From: CAVOKN01 sp963696505
GTDB lineage: Bacteria > Pseudomonadota > Gammaproteobacteria > Burkholderiales > Rhodocyclaceae
Reading direction: 5' to 3'
Length of the DNA: 64,000 nt
NCBI GenBank assembly: GCA_963696505.1
Contig: CAVOKN010000011.1
Coordinates: 1-64,000 of the forward strand
This document shows positions 10,534 through 19,680 of the stretch, one piece after another. Position 1 is the first letter of the stretch; each line of letters starts with the position of its first letter. The notes beneath the pieces are model-generated. The model had not been told where the DNA came from and did no database searches. It saw only the letters and a list, made by a program, of their open reading frames with translations. The translations under genes were made by a program, and so were the position numbers.

Positions 10534-10668
10534 TCGGTTTCGCAATTGGTGCGGGCCGTTTGCCAAAATCGTGTCGTACCATGCACCGTCAGCTTCATGA
10601 CATACGGCCCAAGGCGCAGTGTAATCTCGTAAGATCATGATTCAGCGTGTATATCATGGGTGGCATAA

Positions 10669-11565
10669 ATGAAAAGCATCGTGGTTTCCGGGTACTGCGA
10701 GACTGGGGGGTTGGCAGCGGCCCTCAGCGCCATGCTCCCAGACAGCGCGGTCATACCTTTCCCCGATTCGCAGGCGGAAACCGCCGACGGCGAAGCCCGT
10801 TTCCGCGCGCAGCTCTTTCGGTCGGAGGCCTGGATTACGACAGTCCCAGCGAAGCGGCGCAATGCCATCCTGGGTTCGACAGCGCCCCCCAGCCTGCAAG
10901 TTGTTCCGTTGCCGACCATCAATTTCCGGGCATTTCACCCGGATGTTGGGTCCATACGCAAGGGAAGCGCCACTGGCCCTTTACTGGAAGGCCCGTTTGG
11001 TCGCCACTACAATTCACTCATCGTTTTCTGGTCGTACCTGCGCGGGCTCTCCGTAGCGGCTACCGAGCGACTGTTTACGCCGGAAACATTCTCCGCGCTC
11101 GGCTACCTGGACGTGTGGGACGTGGAACTACAGCGCTTGAAGGAAACGGTGGGCTCCTATGGCATTGACTTCCCTTCGTTTTTCCTTCCGCTGCAGCGTA
11201 GTGGTGCATTTATGCATACCATCAACCATCCGAAGATTAGCGTACTCATACAATTGGCCCGCCATGCGGGGCAGCAGTTGGGCGCGCCCCGCGAACTGAT
11301 CCAGGCGCCGCTGGAGCGGATCGTGCCGGACGGCTTGGCCAGCATGACGGTTCTACCCTTGTACCCCGGAATCGCAGAGACTTTCGGACTGAAGGGTGCT
11401 TACCTCTGGAACTTCGGGTCAGGTCGCTACGTGCATGGGCTGCGGCAGTACATCACGCAATCTTTTGAGGAGTACCGTCGTCAGGATACTGAGGTGTGGG
11501 ATTCTCCACGACTCCAGAACCCAGTTTACGATCGGGTTCTGAGCAAAGCTTGCGGAAAAGCATGA
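10669..11565 (+). CDS. WcbI-like polysaccharide biosynthesis protein
   Basis: Intact 298-aa protein. The N-terminus (KSIVVSGYCETGGLAAALS) is a short strand-loop-helix like that of WcbI-family capsule proteins. The mid-protein segments LPTINFRAFHPD and HYNSLIVFWSYLRGLS, and the C-terminal GAFMHTINHPKISVLIQLAR, also match that family, where an F-M-H-T-x-N-H-P motif is conserved. WcbI proteins bind CoA-type ligands and are needed for capsule production; the reaction is not settled. The gene overlaps the GSCFA gene by four bases (ATGA at 11562-11565). WcbI and GSCFA proteins are frequent neighbours in capsule loci. Confidence 0.65.
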   Translation: MKSIVVSGYCETGGLAAALSAMLPDSAVIPFPDSQAETADGEARFRAQLFRSEAWITTVPAKRRNAILGSTAPPSLQVVPLPTINFRAFHPDVGSIRKGSATGPLLEGPFGRHYNSLIVFWSYLRGLSVAATERLFTPETFSALGYLDVWDVELQRLKETVGSYGIDFPSFFLPLQRSGAFMHTINHPKISVLIQLARHAGQQLGAPRELIQAPLERIVPDGLASMTVLPLYPGIAETFGLKGAYLWNFGSGRYVHGLRQYITQSFEEYRRQDTEVWDSPRLQNPVYDRVLSKACGKA

Positions 11566-12644
11566 TGAGCAACCCGTACAAGGAAAGGCCCGATTACTGT
11601 TTCTGGTCCCGGAGCGTTTCGTGGTGCCCGCCGGGTCGGCTCGATCCTGTGATCGGGCGCCCGTTCGCCATCGGCAAGGGAGATCTGATAGCGACTCTCG
11701 GGAGCTGCTTCGCGCAGCATATCGCCCGCCACCTGGTACGGTCGGGTTTCGACTACTTCGTGGCGGAGCAGGCGCCGCCAGGCGTGAGCGACGAAGTGGC
11801 CCGCGGCCGCAACTACGGCGTATTCTCCGCCCGCTACGGAAATGTTTACACCGTACGGCAGGCGGTTCAGCTATTCGATCGCGCCTTCGGCCACTTTGAC
11901 CCCGTTGAGAACGTCTGGCCCCGCGGTGATCGATATGTTGACCCCTTCCGCCCCACAATAGAACCCGAAGGGTTTGCGTCGCCGGACGAGGTATTGACTG
12001 CCGGCGCAGAACATCTTGCTCGGGTGCGCTCGGTATTCAGCGATGCGAAAGTCATCGTTTTTACACTCGGACTGACCGAGGGGTGGCGTTCGCGGCGCGA
12101 TGGCGCAATGTTCCCGGTCGCGCCTGGGGTGAGCGGGGGAGCCTTCGACCCAGACCGGCACGAGCCCGTGAACTTCTCCATTTGGGAGGTAGCACATGAT
12201 CTGAAAGGCTTTATCGAACGCATTCTGTCGGTGAACCCGAGTGCTCGTGTCCTGCTGACGGTCTCACCGGTTCCATTGATCGCCACACACGAGGATCGAC
12301 ACGTCGTGGTTTCCACTACTTACTCCAAGTCGGTCTTGCGCGTCGCCGCAGCAGAAGCCGAGAAGGAATGGCCGTGCGTGACCTACTTCCCTTCATACGA
12401 AATCATCACGTCGCCGCACGCGCAAGGGGCCTATTTCGAAAGCGATCTTCGTTCCGTTTCCGAAGTGGGAGTTCAGCACGTGATGCGGGTCTTCTCCCGG
12501 CACTTCCTGGGTGATGCTGCAGACGCAGTCGCACCCGCCGTAGCCGCCGGCAACCTTGGCGCTTGGCAGACCGGCGATGGTGTCGTGTGCGACGAGGAGG
12601 AGATTGAACGTGCCCTGAGAGCCTCGGGGTTCCGGGGTACCTGA
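11562..12644 (+). CDS. GSCFA domain protein
   Basis: Intact ~360-aa protein. The namesake motif reads LIATLGSCFAQHIARHL near residues 40-55. RGRNYGVFSARYGNVYT and VFTLGLTEGWRSRRDGAMFP follow, both typical of the GSCFA family (an SGNH-hydrolase-like fold, distantly related to acyl-esterases). The family is linked to polysaccharide modification, but no reaction has been assigned. ATG 11562 is preferred because it overlaps the stop of the WcbI-like gene; ATG 11565 is an alternative one codon later. No frameshift in this gene, unlike most around it. Confidence 0.8.
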   Translation: MMSNPYKERPDYCFWSRSVSWCPPGRLDPVIGRPFAIGKGDLIATLGSCFAQHIARHLVRSGFDYFVAEQAPPGVSDEVARGRNYGVFSARYGNVYTVRQAVQLFDRAFGHFDPVENVWPRGDRYVDPFRPTIEPEGFASPDEVLTAGAEHLARVRSVFSDAKVIVFTLGLTEGWRSRRDGAMFPVAPGVSGGAFDPDRHEPVNFSIWEVAHDLKGFIERILSVNPSARVLLTVSPVPLIATHEDRHVVVSTTYSKSVLRVAAAEAEKEWPCVTYFPSYEIITSPHAQGAYFESDLRSVSEVGVQHVMRVFSRHFLGDAADAVAPAVAAGNLGAWQTGDGVVCDEEEIERALRASGFRGT

Positions 12645-12649
12645 AGAGC

Positions 12650-13052
12650 GCTTTGTGCGGTTCGCCTGCGCTGCCCCGGTCGCCATCCCGCATGACCCCG
12701 CCGTGCTCGGCGATGCCTTTGCGCTACGTCGAGTAGAGGTGGGTAACGCAGGCGGAGGGCGCTCTGCCTCGCCTGGCTTGGAGTCGCCCACTACTTCGGC
12801 GACCACCCGTTCGACCCCGCGGCGATGCACTACGCGTGGAAGATATTCCACCTCGTGCTGGTGCGGCAGACCACGCAATCACCTGGCTGACTGTCTTGCC
12901 CGCAGCCTTGCCACGATTTCATCTACGGGTTTCACTTTGACTGCGTCGATTTCTGCGGTGCCCAGGGTGAGGCGTTTGACGTGTTTGCGATCGAAGGTCG
13001 CGCGCCGCCAGTGCCAACCGCGGCGATGGGCCACTTCTGGGAAGGTGAGTGA
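12650..13052 (+). pseudogene. Remnant containing a copy of a glycosyltransferase segment
   Basis: No intact gene. At ~12775-12870 a frame reads GVAHYFGDHPFDPAAMHYAWKIFHLVL. This matches the glycosyltransferase at 14020-14120 (GVAYFMDDDLFDAAAL..YAWKIFRLAL), including the exact 16-base string GCGTGGAAGATATTCC. Further on, a frame reads HDFIYGFHFDCVDFCGAQGE and ends GHFWEGE at the TGA 13050-13052. These look like pieces of real genes left after deletion or recombination. Confidence 0.45.
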
Positions 13053-13075
13053 ACTCTTGGAATGATGTGCCGAGG

Positions 13076-13324
13076 CTATATGCGACTGAACATGTAGTCC
13101 GCAAAGACGGTCGCAGGGCTGGTGTTGGCGGATGCGACGAACGTTAGTTCCTCTGCAGAAGCGATGACATCATTGCCGGCCGAGGTGAACAGCAGTACGG
13201 CAGAGGCGGTTCCGTTCTCGACGGCGAACAGGCCGGTATCTCCGGCGGCATAGGCGACGGTGGCGGAACCGATGGCGGCCGCTGTGGTGGTGCACACGAA
13301 GGTGACATCGTTCTGCACGATCAC
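13076..13324 (-). CDS. C-terminal fragment of a secreted/surface protein
   Basis: An 82-codon minus-strand frame from a GTG at 13324. The frame stays open a further ~50 bases upstream without a good start. The product is rich in Ala, Thr, Val and Ser (TTTAAAIGSATVAYAAGDTG, AVLLFTSAGNDVIASAEEL, ATVFADYMF), like the C-terminal end of RTX or bluetail-type surface proteins. No upstream body is found, so this is probably a gene remnant. It is the only minus-strand coding candidate inside the plus-strand capsule island. Confidence 0.35.
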   Translation of the reverse strand: MIVQNDVTFVCTTTAAAIGSATVAYAAGDTGLFAVENGTASAVLLFTSAGNDVIASAEELTFVASANTSPATVFADYMFSRI

Positions 13325-13777
13325 CCATTCGGCGGCGGGGGCGAATCGGTCGCGCCCATGGTGCGTCTCGGGTAAGCCTCGATGTTCCTCCCTGCTATCA
13401 TCGTCGCGGCGATAGGCTCGGGTTCGGCGATTTGTTGGGGCGGACTTCGCGCGCGTGGGCGCGGCCTAGCATGGACTTTTTCGGCGCTTCAGGACGCAGG
13501 GCGGTCGCGGGCGTGGTGCTCGAAGGCGTTCCGGAATCGCATCGGACCGGGGACGCCGCCATTAGCGCTTTCGATCGACGCGTGTGCCTGTCGACTCGAT
13601 GGTGCGAGGAGAAATGCGGTATCGGCTTGTCATTTCTCTGCCGGGACGGACATCGGCTTCGGGGTGCGGGCACCGGACGAGGGAACAGATGATGCGATCG
13701 CGCAACTGGCGCGTGCAGATACGGCTCAGGCGCGGTGTGCGGGGTTCCCTCGCCCCGCTTGCGGGGAGGGGGGTAGG
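13325..13777. other. Non-coding stretch with a CCCC/GGGG hairpin
   Basis: About 450 bases with no conserved frame. It ends in a hairpin of the common type CCTCGCCCCGC-TT-GCGGGGAGGGG (13749-13773), just before the GT gene start. Similar CCCTCTCCCC...GGGGAGAGGG elements occur near 53350-53475. Confidence 0.45.
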
Positions 13778-14751
13778 GTGAGGGGCGCTTTCGAGCGGCC
13801 GCGCTCCGTCGTGGTCGTGCAACCGGGCCGTCTCCCGACGACTGACTATCTGGTGCTGCCCCACGTCGCGGCCATGGGCGTGCCGTTGGAAGTCGTGGAC
13901 TCGGCGCGCAATGTTCCGGAACGAGCGCGACTTGGCTGACGGGGCGCTGGTGGTCTTCGTGCGCTATGTCGAAGGGGCGTGGATGGAGCGGGTGGAAGCT
14001 GCACTGTCGCGCCTGGCGGGCGTCGCGTATTTCATGGACGACGACCTATTCGATGCAGCCGCCTTGCGGGGACTGCCGCTGCGGTATGCGTGGAAGATAT
14101 TCCGCCTCGCGCTCGGCGCGGCGGGACTGGCTGCGCGGATCGGCGCGCGGCTCTGGGTCTCGTCGCCCTACCTCGCCGAAAAGTATCGGTCCTGGGCGCC
14201 GGTGCAGATCGCGCCGCGGCCGGGCCCCGAAATGCTCGCCAGGTCGTCGCCGGTGCGGGTGTGCTACCACGGCACGGCGTCCCACGGGGCGGAGATCCGG
14301 TGGCTTGCTTCCCGTCGTGCGGGAGGTTCTCGAACGCGCGCCGGAGAGCATGTTCGAGATCTTCGGCACGGCCCCGGTGAATCGCCTCTACCGCGGCATG
14401 CCGCGGGTGGCGGTGCTGCATCCGATGTCGTGGGCCAACTATCTCGCATACTCTTCGGCGGCGCCGCTCGACATCGGCCTAGCGCCGCTGCTCCCCGGCG
14501 GTTTCAACGCGGCGCGGGGGCACACCAAGTTCTTCGATTTCGTGCGCTGCGGCGCGGTGGGCATCTATTCGAACGTCGAGCCCTACGCGTCGTTCGTGCG
14601 GGACGGCGTTGACGGCCTGTTGCTGCCGAACGAGCCGGCCGTCTGGCGGGACGCGATCCTGCATCTGGTGCGGGACGACGACCGGAGGCGAGGAATGGCG
14701 ACCGCGGCGCGGGAGCGGGCTTGGGCGCTCGCGGGCGGAACATCGGGGTAA
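13778..14751 (+). CDS. Glycosyltransferase, GT4/GT1-like (two frameshifts)
   Basis: Reconstructed ~320-aa glycosyltransferase. The likely start is GTG 13778, leading into RPRSVVVVQPGRLPTTDYLVLP. The frame changes at about 13920, continues with RDLADGALVVFVRYVEGAW and FMDDDLFD, and changes again at about 14310. The last part has FEIFGTAPVNRLYRGMPRV, IGLAPLLPGGFNAARGHTKFFDFVRCGAVGI and GVDGLLLPNEPAVW. That C-terminal block is the nucleotide-sugar-binding domain of GT-B enzymes. A partial copy of its central segment survives at 12775-12870. Probable role in capsule synthesis. Confidence 0.7.
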
Positions 14752-15098
14752 GCCGGTGGCACGGCGCACGCGTGGCGGGCGCGGTCGTGTTGCGTCATGC
14801 CTGAATGTCGAACGGATTGCCGCGCTGCATTGTGTTCGCGGTGCTTCGTCGCGAGTTGCTGCTCGCGTACCGCGTGGGGTTCTTGTCGAGCGCGACAGAA
14901 GATTTCATGGATGGCGTCAGGCCGTGGTACGGTATTGCCGGATTCGACCACGAGCGAGGCGATGGCGGCGGATTTCCGCTCATTGGTCGATGCTGATCCG
15001 GGTGTCCGGTATTGTTCAATCGTCGGCTGTTGCATTGATCAAGCGCCGGCTGAGTCATTCCAAGACAAATGCATGGCAAGAGGTTCCCCTGTGTCGCT

Positions 15099-15374
15099 TA
15101 GGGTGCGCTGCGCGCACAGGATCTTCGTTCGTTTAGCGGTGCGCATGGCGCACCCTACGCATCGTCGCGGTTTGGAGTGTCCCCCGGTTCGCCAACGCCG
15201 TAGGGCGGGCCGTGCGCGCCAATCCACCTTCACAACCTGCATCCGGTGCGCATGGCGCACCCTACGCATCGTCAGGGTGTGGAGCGCCCTGCGGTTAGCC
15301 AACGCCCTAGCATGTAGGGTGTGCCGCGCGCACCGGTCGTTCGCCTGGAAAATGGTGCGCATGTCGCATCCTGC
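15099..15374. repeat. Tandem array of three REP-like hairpin elements
   Basis: Three units start near 15099, 15200 and 15314. Each has an inverted pair of the form TAGGGTGCGC(tg)CGCGCAC...GGTGCGCATGGCGCACCCTAC. Between units a spacer recurs (CATCGTC-CGGT-TGGAG...GGTT-GCCAACGCC), so the whole ~100-114 bp segment is repeated. Single copies of the same element lie at 30391-30443 and 32341-32394. The surrounding gap, 14752-15393, carries no gene I can support. Confidence 0.75.
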
Positions 15375-15393
15375 GACGGAGCTGGGGAGCAGA

Positions 15394-17360
15394 ATGGGGC
15401 GACCGGGTGGGCCTGTGATCGTCACCTTCTCGAAGGCCCTGGCGACCATCCCCCACCTAGAGCAGTTCCTGGGCGCGCCGGTGATCAATGCTCGCCTGTT
15501 CGCGCCGAAGGGAGCGTCGCTGGTTGTCGGCTGGGGCCGCAAGGCGAGCTTCCAGCGGGCAGCGCGCTTCGCGGCCGAGAGGCGCATCCCTTGTGCCAGC
15601 CTGGAAGATGGCTTCCTGCGTTCGGTGGGGCTCGGGAAGACTGATCCGCCGCTCTCTCTGGTGCTGGACGACCTGGGCATCTACTACGACGCGACCGGCC
15701 CTTCGCGGCTGGAGGCGCTGATAGGCGCCGTTCCCGGCCAGCAGGAGTCAGTGCGCGCGGCACGGCTGATCGAGGCCTGGCGCGCCGGCAGGGTGTCGAA
15801 GTACAACCATGCGCGCGAGGAAAGTGACCGGGTTGCCGGAGCGCTTCGTCATCGTCGCCGATCAGACCTGGGGCGACGCATCCATCACCTATGGCAGCTC
15901 CGACGCTGGGAGCTTCCGCCGCATGATGGACGCTGCACTGGACGAGAACCCGGGCTGCGGTGTCGTGCTCAAGGTGCATCCGGAGGTCTTCGCCGGGCGC
16001 AAGCGGGGTTATTCCGATGTGCTCAGCGCCGGGCAGGCAAGCCGCGTCGTCGTGCTCGGCAGCGATGTTCATCCGGCCGGCCTGCTGGAGCGGGCGGAGG
16101 CGGTCTATGCGGTGACCTCGCAGATGGGCTTCGAGGGCCTGCTGTGGGGACGGCCGGTGCACACCTTCGGCATGCCCTTCTACGCCGGTTGGGGGCTGAC
16201 GGAGGATGACGCTGGCGGCGCCAACTCGGCGTGGCAGGGCGAGCCTGCCGGGGCTGGTGCATGCGGCGCTGATCGGCTACCCGCGCTACGTCGATCCGGA
16301 AACCGGCCGCCGCTGCGAGGCGGAGCGGATCCTGGCGCATCTCGCGCTTCAACGGCAGCTGCGGCAGCGCTTCCCCCCGGTGGTGCATGCACTGCGCTTC
16401 TCGCGCTGGAAGAAGCCGATCGTGCGCACCTTCTTCGACGGCAGCGAGGTGCGCTTCCTGCGCCGCGCCGAGGACGTTCCGGCGGGGGCTACCCTTGCCG
16501 TGTGGGGGCGGCGCCAATTGTCCGCCGGGGTGGCGGAGCGGGTCAAGCCTCATCCGGCTGGAGGACGGATTCCTGCGCTCCGTCGGCCTCGGGGTGGACC
16601 TGGTGCGCCCGGTTTCGTGGGTGATGGACCGGCGCGGCATCTACTTCGACGCGACACGGCCGAGCGAGCTGGAGGCGATCCTTGCCGGCAACGGACTTTC
16701 GACGCGGAACTGCTCGCCCGTGCCGCCTCGCTGCGCGCGCGGCTCTGCGAAACGGGTCTCAGCAAGTACAATGTTGGCATCGCAGCGGGCTGGCGGCGTC
16801 CGGCCGGTGCATCGCGTGTGATCCTGGTGCCCGGCCAAGTCGAGGCGGATGCCTCGATCGCTCTCGGCGCGCCGGCAATCCGCCGCAACATCGACCTGCT
16901 GCGCGCGGTGCGCGAGTCCAATCCCGATGCCTACATCCTCTACAAGTCTCACCCCGACGTGGTCGCCCGCATGCGCCGCGCGGGCGAAGGCGAGGCGGGG
17001 GCGGAGGCCTGGTGCGACGAAACGATCGCCGCTGCGGGCATGGGCGCGCTGCTGGAGCAGGTGGACGAAGTGCACGTGCTGACTTCGCTCGCGGGTTTCG
17101 AGGCGCTGCTGCGGGGCAGGCGGGTGGTGGCTTACGGCCATCCGTTTTACGCCGGCTGGGGGCTGACCGAGGACAGGGTGCCGCTGCCGCGGCGGCAGCG
17201 ACGGCTCGCGCTGGACGAACTGGTGGCCGGGGTGCTGATTCTCTACCCGACCTATGTCAGCCGGACGAGCGGGCGCTTCACCACGCCCGAGCGGGCGCTG
17301 GAGGAACTGCTGGAGTGGCGGCAGCAGGCGGGGCGCGACTTCCGTTCTGGGGGCCGGTGA
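15394..17360 (+). CDS. kpsC: Capsule polysaccharide Kdo-transferase/export protein KpsC (four frameshifts)
   Basis: KpsC builds the poly-Kdo linker on the lipid anchor for group 2-type capsules. The protein has two homologous halves, both visible. The first half has ASLEDGFLRSVGLG, GIYYDATGPSRLE, VVLKVHPEV and PFYAGWGLTEDD. The second has RLEDGFLRSVGLG, GIYFDATRPSELE, YILYKSHPDVV and PFYAGWGLTEDR, then ILYPTYVSRTSGRF. Frame changes occur near 15830, 16215, 16545 and 16690, yet every conserved block is present in order and the joined length (~655 aa) is normal. ATG 15394 immediately precedes the conserved start. kpsS follows. Confidence 0.85.
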
Positions 17361-17631
17361 AGCGCGCGGTGCTGCGCATCGCCAAGCGATTAAGCGCCGA
17401 GAAGTGAACAGCAGCAAGCTTTCTGGAGTGCCGTCCTTGTTCCACCACTGCCACGAACATGCATTCCAGGTACGAATCGAAGGGGTGGTGCGGTGGGCAC
17501 TTATTGAATCGAATCGCAATGTGCGTCCCACCGGGATCTCCATGCGCCCTCGGGACTCGACCATGTTCTTTGTCAGCTCCGCCATGCGCGAACTCGCTCC
17601 CGGTGGTTTGACCTTATTCGGTTAGCGTTCC
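17361..17631. other. Gap between kpsC and kpsS
   Basis: A 16-codon frame (17357-17407, VKRAVLRIAKRLSAEK) overlaps the end of kpsC and may be its true C-terminus. The remaining ~220 bases have lower GC than kpsC and no recognisable gene. A minus-strand frame (MAELTKNMVESRGRMEIPVG) enters from 17585 but has no conserved features. Confidence 0.35.
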
Positions 17632-18887
17632 TTGCATCGCAATCGCGGTTTTCTCTTTCTTCAGGGGCTTGGCCAGCCCGCTGTTCACGCGCCTGGGCGA
17701 CCGGCTGCGGGAGCAGGGGCATCAGGTGTTCCGAGTCAATTTCTGCGCCGGCGACACCGCGTTCTGGGGCAGGCGGCCGGCCTGGAACTATCGCGGCGCG
17801 CTGGAGGAACTCGGCCCGTTTCTCGAATCGAGGTTCTGCGCCCACCGCATCACCGACGTCATATTGTTTGGCGATCACCGGCCGATCCATCGCTCCGCCA
17901 TCGAGGTGGCTCGCACCCACGGTGCGCGGATCCACGTCTTCGAGGAAGGATACGTGCGGCCGAACTGGATTACCGTGGAGCGCGACGGCACCAACGCGCT
18001 GTCGCGCCTGCCGAGGGATGCGGAGTGGTACCTGCGAGGTGAACCGCGCCCTGCCGCAGCACGGCGATGGCCATCCGGTGCATATACCCATGACCCTGCG
18101 GGCGGGCCAGGACATGGCCTACCGGATCTTCAATGCGCTCAACCCGGTGAGCTTTCCGGGCTACCGCACCCACCGGCCTTACGTGGCGCCGGTGGAGTAC
18201 GCCGGATGGACCAAACGCTTCGCCGGGCTACAGGTTGTGGAGCGCACGGATACCCGGTTGATCCGCCGCATCCTGGCGCGCAAGGGGCAGTACTTCATGT
18301 TGCCCCTGCAACTGAACGGCGACGCACAGATCGTCCATCACTCCCCCTTTCGGGACGTCGGCGAGGTGGTCGAGCGCGTTCTGTCGTCCTTCGCGACCCA
18401 CGCGCCGCGGGATGCCGAAATCATAGTAAAGAACCACCCGCTGGACACGGGACTCGCCGGCTACCGAAGGCAGATTGCGCACCTGCGGAAGGAGCTGGAT
18501 CTGCACGAGCGGGTGCATTTCATCGAAACCGGGCACCTGCCGACGCTGCTCGACCATGCCCGCGGCACCGTAGTGGTAAACAGCACTGTAGGAATGTCTT
18601 CGCTGCTGCACGGCTGCCCGACCAAGGCGCTGGCCAAGCCGATCTACGACATGTCGGGCCTGACCTTCGGCGGATCGATCGAGGATTTCTGGAACCAGCC
18701 GATTCCGCCCGATCCGGACTTGTATCGCGCCTTCCGGAACACGGTGATTCACGCGACCCAGGTTAACGGCGATTTCTTCACCCGGGAGGGCGTCGATCTG
18801 GCGGTCGCGGGGTGCGCCAGAATGCTCGGGGAACTGTCGCCCCTCGATGAGCTGTTCGCGCGCCATGGCGAGCCGGGCCCGGCATGA
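17632..18887 (+). CDS. kpsS: Capsule polysaccharide export/Kdo-transferase KpsS (two frameshifts)
   Basis: KpsS adds the first Kdo to the lipid anchor of the capsule. The N-terminus reads RNRGFLFLQGL, then after a frame change at about 17668 ASPLFTRLGDRLREQGHQVFRVNF. HVFEEGYVRPNWITVE is diagnostic for KpsS. A second change at about 18045 leads into FNALNPVSFPGYRTHRP, GQYFMLPLQLNGDAQI, ITKNHP-like IIVKNHPLDTG and VVVNSTVGMSSLLHG. The joined length (~417 aa) is typical. The start is taken as TTG 17632; no ATG is near. The stop overlaps the next ATG (ATGA at 18884). Confidence 0.85.
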
Positions 18888-19659
18888 GCCCGCTGCAATC
18901 GCCGGCAAGCGTGCTGATTACTGGTGCCAGCGGTGCGCTGGGTGCGGCGCTGGCCCGCTGCTACGCGCAGCCGGGGCGCACCCTTATCCTCCATGGCCGC
19001 GACGAGAACCGGCTCGGGTTGATCGCCGCCGAGTGCGAGCGGTGTGGCGCCAGCGTCCGGACCGAGGTGCTCGATCTGGGAACTTCGGGGTGGTCCTGCC
19101 CTGGCTGCAGGCACTGACGGCGGAGGTGCAGGTTGACTTGGCCATCGTCAATGCCGGCGTGACGAGCAGCGCGGATCCCGGCAGCCTGGACGAGCCCTGG
19201 GAGCGGATCCGCCAAGTGATGGCGGTGAACCTGGATGCAGCCCTGGAGACTGTCGCCGGGGTGCTCCCTCATATGCGCCGGCGAGGGTCAGGCCAGATCG
19301 CGCTGATCAGCTCGCTTTCCGCCTACTTCGGTTTGCCTGTGACGCCGGCCTACTGCGCCAGCAAGGCTGCGCTGAAAGTCTATGGCGAGGCGCTGCGGGT
19401 TGGGCTGGCCCGCGACGGCATCGCGGTCAACGTGGTGCTGCCGGGGTTCGTGGAGTCCGCGATGAGCGCGGTGTTTCCGGGTCCCAAGCCTTTCATGATT
19501 TCGGCGGAGCGTGCGGCGCGCATCATCCGCCGCGGGCTGGCACGCAACCGCGCGCGCATCGCCTTTCCGTTTCCGCTGTCCTGGGGCATGTGGTGGCTGG
19601 CGGTGCTGCCGCCCGCCGCTTCGGGCCGCATCCTGCGCGCGCTCGGCTACGGCGGCTGA
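18884..19659 (+). CDS. SDR family oxidoreductase (one frameshift)
   Basis: Short-chain dehydrogenase, ~258 aa after joining two frames at about 19080. The NAD(P) loop is TGASGALGAALA (near residues 14-25), and NAG is present in LAIVNAGVTS. The catalytic residues are Ser in ALISSLSAYFG and Tyr-Lys in YCASKAALKVYGEALR. The C-terminus ends in a hydrophobic segment (LSWGMWWLAVLPPAAS), as in capsule-linked SDRs such as those beside kps genes. It is coupled to kpsS by the ATGA overlap. The substrate is unknown. Confidence 0.8.
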
Positions 19660-19680
19660 GGGCGCGGGATCGGGGCGACC

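Noticed and set aside
15099..15374. CRISPR array
   Set aside because: The units are only three, of ~100-114 bp, with the hairpins and spacers both repeated; they match dispersed REP-like elements elsewhere and no cas genes are present.
14752..15393. Small genes in the REP-rich gap (for example 14805-14996)
   Set aside because: A frame with RRELLLAYRVGF hinted at a membrane-protein start, but it has no RBS, no conserved continuation and lies in repeat-rich DNA.
17410..17630. Transposase remnant between kpsC and kpsS
   Set aside because: The lower GC suggested an insertion, but no DDE motif, terminal inverted repeat or target duplication could be identified.
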